From an uncultured Clostridia bacterium (GTDB lineage Bacteria > Bacillota > Clostridia > TANB77 > CAG-508): 11,196 nucleotides of DNA. The notes below the pieces were generated by a model that saw only the letters and a program-made list of their open reading frames with translations, was not told the DNA's origin and ran no database searches. Of the stretch, positions 7,575 through 11,196 are shown piece by piece; position 1 is the stretch's first letter, and each line of letters opens with the position of its first letter. The DNA lies in assembly GCA_949448405.1 (NCBI GenBank), contig CASTFX010000031.1, positions 1 to 11,196 on the forward strand, read 5' to 3'. The position numbers and the translations under genes are program-made.

Positions 7575-8021
7575 TTATTCAGCTGTTGGAAATCCTTTGC
7601 TTTCCTCTATTTTTGTATTTCTGTATAATGTTACTTTTGATTTTAACATATCATCTATAGCAATTTCGCTCATTCCAACAAAGCATGTCGCTTTGAAATA
7701 CCATGTTAATGGTTTTCCAGCTGCTACTGCTGTTTCTTCTGGTAATTGGATAAACCAATATCCATTTGTTTTTGCTGTTTCTATAGCTTTTAAATCACTA
7801 TATTGTTCTTCACTATATAGGAATTCTATTTCCATTGTTTCTGCTTTCTTTCTTCCTTCTACTTGTCTTTCGTCTTCGATATCAAGTGCTGAATAAGTTA
7901 TTGGCTCTGGTGCTGTTAAAAATTGTGGTATGCTTTGTACTAAAGCAACTTGCTTTTTCTCTCCTTCTAAAGTTTCTGCATAAAATACTTTTGTCATTGT
8001 ACTTGTTTTTGGTTCTGACAT
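7575..8021 (-). CDS. Major tail tube protein
   Basis: A 148-residue beta-rich protein, the repeating ring subunit of a non-contractile tail. The pattern fits Firmicute tube proteins: a short polar start, a strand series YSALDIEDERQVEGRKKAETMEIEFLY, a loop with EEQYSDLKAIETAKTNGYWFIQLPEE, and a C-terminal YFKATCFVGMSEIAIDDMLKSKVTLYR strand pair. It lies directly before the chaperone and tape measure. The start is ATG 8021 with AAGGAGG 8 bases ahead; an ATG at 8064 is in another frame. No sheath gene is present, so the tail is of the flexible siphovirus type. The gene is followed by a strong hairpin. Confidence 0.8.
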   Translation of the reverse strand: MSEPKTSTMTKVFYAETLEGEKKQVALVQSIPQFLTAPEPITYSALDIEDERQVEGRKKAETMEIEFLYSEEQYSDLKAIETAKTNGYWFIQLPEETAVAAGKPLTWYFKATCFVGMSEIAIDDMLKSKVTLYRNTKIEESKGFPTAE

Positions 8022-8227
8022 AATTAATTTCCTCCTTATTTTTTATTAAATTACAGTTTTTCATTCATTAAATGGTAATTAGCTACTTTACCTCTCAGGA
8101 ATTTAACCTATCTGAACTCAGATTTGTTTTCATTGCTTGGGACGGTTTTATCACGCTCATTCTATGACTAAACAAGAGTCTCATTATTCTCCTTTATTAG
8201 TTATCGCCTTATTGGTTGCCACCCAAT
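8022..8227 (-). ncRNA. Putative structured leader RNA upstream of the tube gene
   Basis: About 200 bases without a large gene, visibly less AT-rich than the neighbouring coding DNA. On the minus strand it holds three short stems: ATTGG/CCAAT (8227-8223 with 8215-8211), ATCTGA/TCAGAT (8123-8118 with 8115-8110), and GGTAA/TTACC (8092-8088 with 8078-8074). A small ORF lies between the first and last. It may be a 5' leader, a separate small RNA, or the 3' end remnant of an IS605-type element with its omega RNA. I cannot assign it to a known RNA family. Confidence 0.35.
8095..8184 (-). CDS. Possible 29-residue leader ORF or TnpB-end remnant
   Basis: ATG at 8184, five bases after AAAGGAG, reads 29 codons to TGA 8097-8095: MRLLFSHRM, then VIKPSQAM and NLSSDRLNS. 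Codon use is richer in G and C (AGC, CTG, CCG, TCC) than in the tail genes, so it may be foreign or be RNA structure rather than protein. The C-terminal style faintly recalls the end of IS605 TnpB proteins (VxPSxxQ...), with a subterminal hairpin just after the stop. Function unknown. Confidence 0.3.
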   Translation of the reverse strand: MRLLFSHRMSVIKPSQAMKTNLSSDRLNS

Positions 8228-8253
8228 ATTTTAGTTTTGTAGTTCTGTGTCTA
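8225..8253 (-). promoter_or_regulatory. Candidate promoter before the leader RNA
   Basis: Minus strand TAGACA (8253-8248), 17-base spacer, AATATT (8230-8225). Five of six and four of six consensus matches. Transcription would start near 8218, within the first hairpin. Confidence 0.3.
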
Positions 8254-8298
8254 CATTTTAACTAGCTATTAATAAAGTGTTTATTTAATGATTACTAT

Positions 8299-8376
8299 TT
8301 AATTTTCAATGTCCTGTAACTTCTTTTTATAGAAAATAGAAATATTTCTTATCTCTTCACTTATTTGCTCACTAAA
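8299..8376 (-). pseudogene. Possible remnant coding stretch after the sigma-like gene
   Basis: Directly after the stop of the sigma-like gene, in the same frame, 25 codons read FSEQISEEIRNIS, then FYKKKLQDIEN and TAA. The composition is protein-like, but there is no ATG, GTG or TTG start. An AGGGAGG motif lies just before the sigma stop. It could be a decayed small gene or a chance open frame. The rest of 8228-8298 shows nothing but the promoter candidate. Confidence 0.25.
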
Positions 8377-8847
8377 TTAGATTTTGTCCTCCCTATTTAG
8401 AAAAAACTTTTTAAATTTTTTAATTCCTGATTTTAAACTTTTTTCTATCTGACCTTTTCTAACTTTTTCTAATTTTGCAATATCTCTTATGCTCATGTCT
8501 TTTAATATATGTAGGTTTATTCTCCTGTATTGTGCTTCTGTTAGATTTTTCATAGCTTGTCTAGTTCTAATTTTTTCAACATTTTTTAGAATTTGTTCTT
8601 CTATGCTATTTTCAGAATTACATTTTCTATTATGTATGTCTCCCTCTGTTAAATCTGATTGTTCTAAGTGTCTACTGGTCTCATTTTTTATTTTTGTATA
8701 TGCCTTTTTTGATTCCCTATATATATCAAAAATTTCTTTAGTTATTTCTATCTTTTGTTCTTGCTTTTCTCCATCTGTAAAATAAATGTAGTATTTATCT
8801 TCTGCTTGGGAATATTCTAAAATATAATTGTCAACTTCAAATTTCAT
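8377..8847 (-). CDS. Sigma-70 region-4-like regulator
   Basis: A 156-residue protein of the type found in Bacillota mobile elements. Residues 1-40 are beta-rich (MKFEVDNYILEYSQ...YYIYFTDGEKQEQKIEITKEIF). Residues 41-95 are a variable charged linker. Residues 95-150 form a sigma region 4 helix-turn-helix: TEAQYRRINLHILKDMSIRDIAKLEKVRKGQIEKSLKSGIKKF. No region 2 is present, so it may act with another subunit or as an activator. A strong AGGAGGT site precedes ATG 8847. As the first gene of the tail operon, divergent from the Spo0A-like gene and next to the phased repeats, it is a good candidate for the tail gene switch (inference). Confidence 0.72.
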   Translation of the reverse strand: MKFEVDNYILEYSQAEDKYYIYFTDGEKQEQKIEITKEIFDIYRESKKAYTKIKNETSRHLEQSDLTEGDIHNRKCNSENSIEEQILKNVEKIRTRQAMKNLTEAQYRRINLHILKDMSIRDIAKLEKVRKGQIEKSLKSGIKKFKKFFLNREDKI

Positions 8848-8882
8848 ACCCCTACCTCCTATTAAAACTTTTTGATGATGAA

Positions 8883-8911
8883 ATTATACTTTTTTGTTAT
8901 AGTTTTTATTT
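8883..8911 (-). promoter_or_regulatory. Probable promoter of the sigma-like gene and tail operon
   Basis: A good -10 TATAAT on the minus strand (8888-8883), but the -35 position (8911-8906, AAATAA) does not match consensus. The GGTTA repeats start 6 bases upstream of the -35 position, so activation by a bound factor is suggested. Confidence 0.5.
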
Positions 8912-8916
8912 AAAAA

Positions 8917-8956
8917 GGTTAAAAATGGTTAGAAAGGGTTAAAAAAGGCTAAATTT
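8917..8956 (+). repeat. Four direct GGTTA repeats with exact 10-bp spacing
   Basis: GGTTAAAAAT, GGTTAGAAAG, GGTTAAAAAA, GGCTAAATTT begin at 8917, 8927, 8937 and 8947. An inverted copy TTAACCTT lies at 8963-8970, matching AAGGTTAA at 8915-8922. One helical turn per unit puts all sites on one face of the DNA, as in operator arrays. The array lies between the two divergent promoters. Confidence 0.7.
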
Positions 8957-8971
8957 TATTCATTAACCTTC

Positions 8972-9000
8972 TTGATTTTACATAATCTGTGTGATATAAT
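8972..9000 (+). promoter_or_regulatory. Sigma-A type promoter of the Spo0A-like gene
   Basis: -35 TTGATT (8972-8977), 17-base spacer, perfect -10 TATAAT (8995-9000). Start is expected near 9007, 26 bases before ATG 9033, with a TGGGGGT ribosome binding site between. The last GGTTA repeat ends 15 bases upstream of the -35. Confidence 0.75.
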
Positions 9001-9032
9001 TTTTGCATTGATTACATTTGTGGGGGTAAAAA

Positions 9033-9755
9033 ATGCTCAAGGTTTTAGTTGCTGACCAAAATACTTCAGCAAATTCAAATTGTTGTAAGTATCTTGCAAA
9101 TGATAAAAAATTAAGTATTCTAAGTGCTTGTAGTGGAATTGGCACAGTAACCAAATATAATGGTGTTCATCCTAACATTTTGGTGCTTAATTATGATTTT
9201 AATGATAAAAGTTGCCTTGAAATAATTAATGAAATTTCTTCTACAACTGAAGAAAGGCATAATTGTAATATAATTCTTACTGTTAAAGATGAGGCTCGTA
9301 AATTAGAATTAGATTTTATGGCTAAAGTATATAAGCTAATCTATTCTAATACTATAGATTATAGTGAAATAAAATTAGGTATAGAACAGTATTATATAGA
9401 TAATGTGCTGTTCTACGAACCAAATGATGATAATTTAATGACACTTTTTCTTAAATTTGATTTAATTAATATGCAACTCGGAAGTGTTTATCTTAGATTT
9501 GCAATAAAAAAATGCTATGAAAATCCAAAGCTTATGAATTCTTTAAAAGATATCTATTCTTTAACTTCTAAAGAATTTGAAGTTTCCTTTGACTCTGTTA
9601 GACCTGCAATTAGAAATAGTTTGAAACGTGCAAATCGATTTAGAAATAAATGTGGAAATACTAGTGTTCTTAAATTGTTCGAAAATGAAGATTTTATTAC
9701 TCCTAAAAATTTTATTAGAATAATAACTTCATATTATTTAAAAAGAAAAAAATAA
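9033..9755 (+). CDS. Spo0A-like transcription regulator with degenerate receiver
   Basis: A 240-residue protein. Residues 1-120 are a CheY-type receiver (MLKVLVADQN...HPNILVLNYDF...NIILTVKD). Residues about 147-240 match the Spo0A DNA-binding domain in layout: GSVYLRFAIKKCYENPKL, then SFDSVRPAIRNSLKRANR as recognition helix (about 185-201) and ITPKNFIRIITSYYL at the end. The receiver is degenerate: the first acidic pair is D8-Q9 and the phospho-acceptor Asp is N53; the Thr of the LT motif is kept. Phosphorylation as in Spo0A is therefore unlikely. It is transcribed away from the tail operon across shared repeats and ends in a bidirectional terminator. Its target could be those repeats (inference). 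It is probably not the host's own Spo0A. Confidence 0.8.
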   Translation: MLKVLVADQNTSANSNCCKYLANDKKLSILSACSGIGTVTKYNGVHPNILVLNYDFNDKSCLEIINEISSTTEERHNCNIILTVKDEARKLELDFMAKVYKLIYSNTIDYSEIKLGIEQYYIDNVLFYEPNDDNLMTLFLKFDLINMQLGSVYLRFAIKKCYENPKLMNSLKDIYSLTSKEFEVSFDSVRPAIRNSLKRANRFRNKCGNTSVLKLFENEDFITPKNFIRIITSYYLKRKK

Positions 9756-9790
9756 AGAAATAAGATTTTTGAAATTCTTATTTCTTTTTT
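9754..9790. terminator. Bidirectional terminator between convergent genes
   Basis: A perfect 12-bp stem, AAAGAAATAAGA (9754-9765) with TCTTATTTCTTT (9776-9787), 10-base loop, T-rich on the plus side and, by the A-run before it, on the minus side. It begins inside the stop codon of the Spo0A-like gene and lies just 3' of the radical SAM gene. Confidence 0.85.
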
Positions 9791-9793
9791 ATT

Positions 9794-10183
9794 TTATTGA
9801 TATTTATATTCTCTGTATGCTTGTAATATTTCCTTTACTGAACTATAATCTGGTGGTCTCACAAATGCATTTAATCTTCTTTCTGTAAGTTTCATTACTT
9901 TTAGTATTTCATTATTTGATATATCCCCTATTAAATTAAAAGTTGGAAATTCTTCTTTCAATTGTTCTTTTGTCTTTTCCATTAGTTCCATACCTGATAT
10001 ATCACTATAATTATACTTTGAAAACACTATTTCTGGTTTTAATTCTATCATTTTATTATATGTATCAATTCCACTTGTTGCTACTCCTACAACCTCTACG
10101 TAGTCTAAATCTTTCATAGATGATATTATATTATTTCTAATCTTCTCGTTATCATGTGCTATTACTGCTCTTATTTTTTCCAT
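9794..10183 (-). CDS. Possible separately translated pseudo-receiver domain
   Basis: ATG 10183 lies in frame inside the radical SAM gene, 10 bases after AAGGAAGG, and gives 129 residues with a full receiver outline (MEKIRAVIAHDN to QAYREYKYQ). No stop separates it from the radical SAM part. So it is either a domain of a fusion, an internally started product, or both. Phospho-acceptor Asp is replaced by Lys and the conserved Thr by Gly; it should be phosphorylation-independent. Confidence 0.4.
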   Translation of the reverse strand: MEKIRAVIAHDNEKIRNNIISSMKDLDYVEVVGVATSGIDTYNKMIELKPEIVFSKYNYSDISGMELMEKTKEQLKEEFPTFNLIGDISNNEILKVMKLTERRLNAFVRPPDYSSVKEILQAYREYKYQ

Positions 10184-10970
10184 TTTGTATTCACCTTCCT
10201 TATCTATTATTTCCATTACATTTTGATATAAAGCATTTCCCTTTTTTCTATCTATTCCATTTTCAGTTTTGATTATATCTCCATTTGATATTATTAATAT
10301 GCTTTCTTCTAATTCCTCTTCTTTTTTATAGTTAATATTGTTAATGTTTTTAAATTTCTTAAAGCAGTCTTTCTTTTTCTCAAATTCTTGGTCTGTTATT
10401 TCAAATATTTCTTTGTTTTTTTCTGCTGTTTCACGAAGAGGCATGAATTTAAAAAATTTCCATGTGTTTATCTTATATTGGTCTAGGAATTCTCCTAATT
10501 CATCTAATTCATTTATATTTTTTTTATTGATAACTGTATTTATATTTACCTCTATATCTTTATTTTTTACATCATCGAGTATGGTTTTTATATTATTATA
10601 ATGATTTTCTCCTCTACCTAATTCTACATTTGTTTCTTTGTTTATAGAATCTATTGATAGTGCCAAATAGTCTAGGTTATCATATATATTTTCTTTTTCA
10701 TCATTTTTTATTAATAATGATCCATTTGTTATTAATTTATTTTTTATTCCGATTTTCTTTTGCAATTTTCATTAATTTTGATACTTTTGGATATAATAAC
10801 GCTTCACCCCCCGTCCATGTTATCTCTTTTATATCTTCATCAATTAGTTTCTTTAGTATTTTTTCATTATCATCATATTCTAATTCTTTAACATTTAAGA
10901 AACGATGACAATATCTGCAGTTTTGATTACATCTTGTTGTAATATTCCAACATACTTTTTTTCTAATCAC
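9794..10970 (-). CDS. Viperin-like radical SAM enzyme joined to a degenerate receiver, with a +1 shift at CGG
   Basis: GTG start at 10970 after AAGGA. At codon 74 the frame breaks at CGG (10751-10749); skipping the C gives 391 residues. Residues 1-262 are a radical SAM domain: C14xxxC18xxC21 for the iron-sulphur cluster, TGGE 53-56 for SAM, then GIKNKLITNGSLL, SIDSINKETNVELGRG, NTVINKKN and WKFFKFMPLRE. This motif order resembles viperin, which makes ddh-nucleotides, but the residue after C21 is His rather than Phe, so the substrate is uncertain. Residues 263-391 are a receiver-like domain (EKIRAVIAHDNEKI...PEIVFSKYNYSD) with H-D in place of D-D and Lys at the phospho-acceptor site. An internal ATG at 10183 with AAGGAAGG ahead could also make the receiver alone. 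Confidence 0.68.
10749..10751 (-). other. CGG +1 shift site (AAT CGG AAT)
   Basis: In-frame CGG at codon 74 of the radical SAM gene. The zero frame stops three codons later. Skipping C gives GGA ATA AAA AAT AAA, that is KEN-GIKNKLITNG, where a glycine is the usual residue before the TNG strand of radical SAM proteins. Confidence 0.78.
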
Positions 10971-10992
10971 TTTTTTTCCTTCTTTCTTAAAG

Positions 10993-11079
10993 TTTTATGC
11001 TTTAATATAATATCTTAAATCTATATAAATTCCTATTCTTAAATTTTAAAGTCCCATTAAAAATTTTTTAAGCATAAAA
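10993..11079. repeat. 10-bp inverted repeat upstream of the radical SAM gene
   Basis: TTTTATGCTT (10993-11002) and AAGCATAAAA (11070-11079) flank the about 70-bp region that must hold the radical SAM promoter. The second arm overlaps the terminator T-run. It could be an operator pair, but AT-rich matches of this length can arise by chance. I see no strong promoter between them, only a weak TATATT-type -10. Confidence 0.3.
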
Positions 11080-11108
11080 AAAAGAATATCTATTTTTAGA
11101 TATTCTTT
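11076..11108 (-). terminator. Terminator of the gene entering from the right
   Basis: Perfect 12-bp stem AAAGAATATCTA/TAGATATTCTTT (11108-11097 with 11092-11081), 4-base loop, followed on the minus strand by a run of T. It lies 14 bases after the stop at 11122. Confidence 0.88.
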
Positions 11109-11121
11109 ACAACTTTTTATA

Positions 11122-11196
11122 TTATTTTAGATATTTATTTATAAAGCTTTTATCAACTTTTGTTAGTTTATCTTTCATATATATTAAATTTATACC
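11122..11196 (-). CDS. 3' end of an unidentified gene, truncated by the window edge
   Basis: The last 24 codons and TAA stop of a minus-strand gene: GINLIYMKDKLTKVDK then SFINKYLK. The reading frame is open to the window edge and is followed by a strong terminator, which supports a real gene end. The fragment is too short to identify. Confidence 0.5.
   Translation of the reverse strand, partial: GINLIYMKDKLTKVDKSFINKYLK

Noticed and set aside
7882..8064. 60-codon ORF overlapping the start of the tube gene
   Set aside because: It is in another frame, includes the tube gene's ribosome binding site, and gives a low-complexity peptide; the tube gene frame is far better.
10740..10751. Ordinary -1 programmed frameshift at the A6 run in the radical SAM gene
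   Set aside because: A -1 shift there does not enter the downstream frame; a +1 shift is needed, and the CGG four codons before the stop gives it.
332..10908. Plus-strand ORFs opposite the tail and radical SAM genes
   Set aside because: They are rich in Phe, Ser, Ile and Cys, as expected for antisense of AT-rich genes, and lack ribosome binding sites and recognisable domains.

Overview
The window is strongly AT-rich, with AGA-dominated arginine usage and strong AGGAGG-type ribosome binding sites. A Spo0A-like regulator is present. Together these suggest a low-GC Bacillota, probably a clostridial spore-former lineage or an uncultured relative. No rRNA, tRNA, CRISPR array, transposase or head (capsid) gene was found.

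Layout. From about 8850 leftwards, a minus-strand operon encodes a non-contractile (siphovirus-type) tail. Its order is: sigma-70 region-4-like regulator (8847-8377), a roughly 350 bp non-coding or leader stretch with hairpins and a possible 29-codon ORF, major tail tube protein (8021-7575), tail assembly chaperone with a -1 frameshifted extension (7510-6684), a TM2/PH-like/SHOCT 'moron' with its own promoter and terminator (6614-5859), tape measure (5804-4050), distal tail protein (4048-3632), baseplate hub (3631-2322), baseplate/fibre protein (2319-1079), a small tail protein (1056-639), a pyocin-knob receptor-binding protein (646-56) and the start of another gene (37-1). Because regulators sit directly before the tube gene and no head genes are visible, the cluster could be an F-type tailocin or tail-only remnant as well as part of a prophage. 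To the right, a divergent plus-strand gene (9033-9755) encodes a Spo0A-like protein with a degenerate receiver. The shared intergenic region carries four 10-bp-phased GGTTA repeats between two promoters. Convergent to it is a minus-strand gene (10970-9794) for a viperin-like radical SAM enzyme joined in frame to a second degenerate receiver. The window ends with the 3' end of another minus-strand gene and its terminator.

Main discovery. Four genes look broken, but at a single kind of place: every in-frame CGG codon I can find (six in all) is exactly where the protein continues in the +1 frame. Skipping the C of each CGGN restores an uninterrupted, family-like protein with a glycine at the junction. 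I found no in-frame CGG read as an ordinary arginine codon, and no +1 shift without a CGG. Five sites lie in three tail genes and one lies in the radical SAM gene. This points to a property of the organism's decoding (CGG unassigned, with +1 shifting or four-base CGGN decoding as Gly), or else to a very peculiar systematic sequence error. I therefore annotate these genes as intact, shift-joined CDSs rather than pseudogenes.

How it may work together. The Spo0A-like protein and the sigma-like protein are encoded divergently around the phased repeats and could form the switch for the tail operon. The tail genes build a tube on a 584-residue ruler with 11-residue tryptophan repeats, ending in a hub, fibre and knob-type receptor-binding tip.
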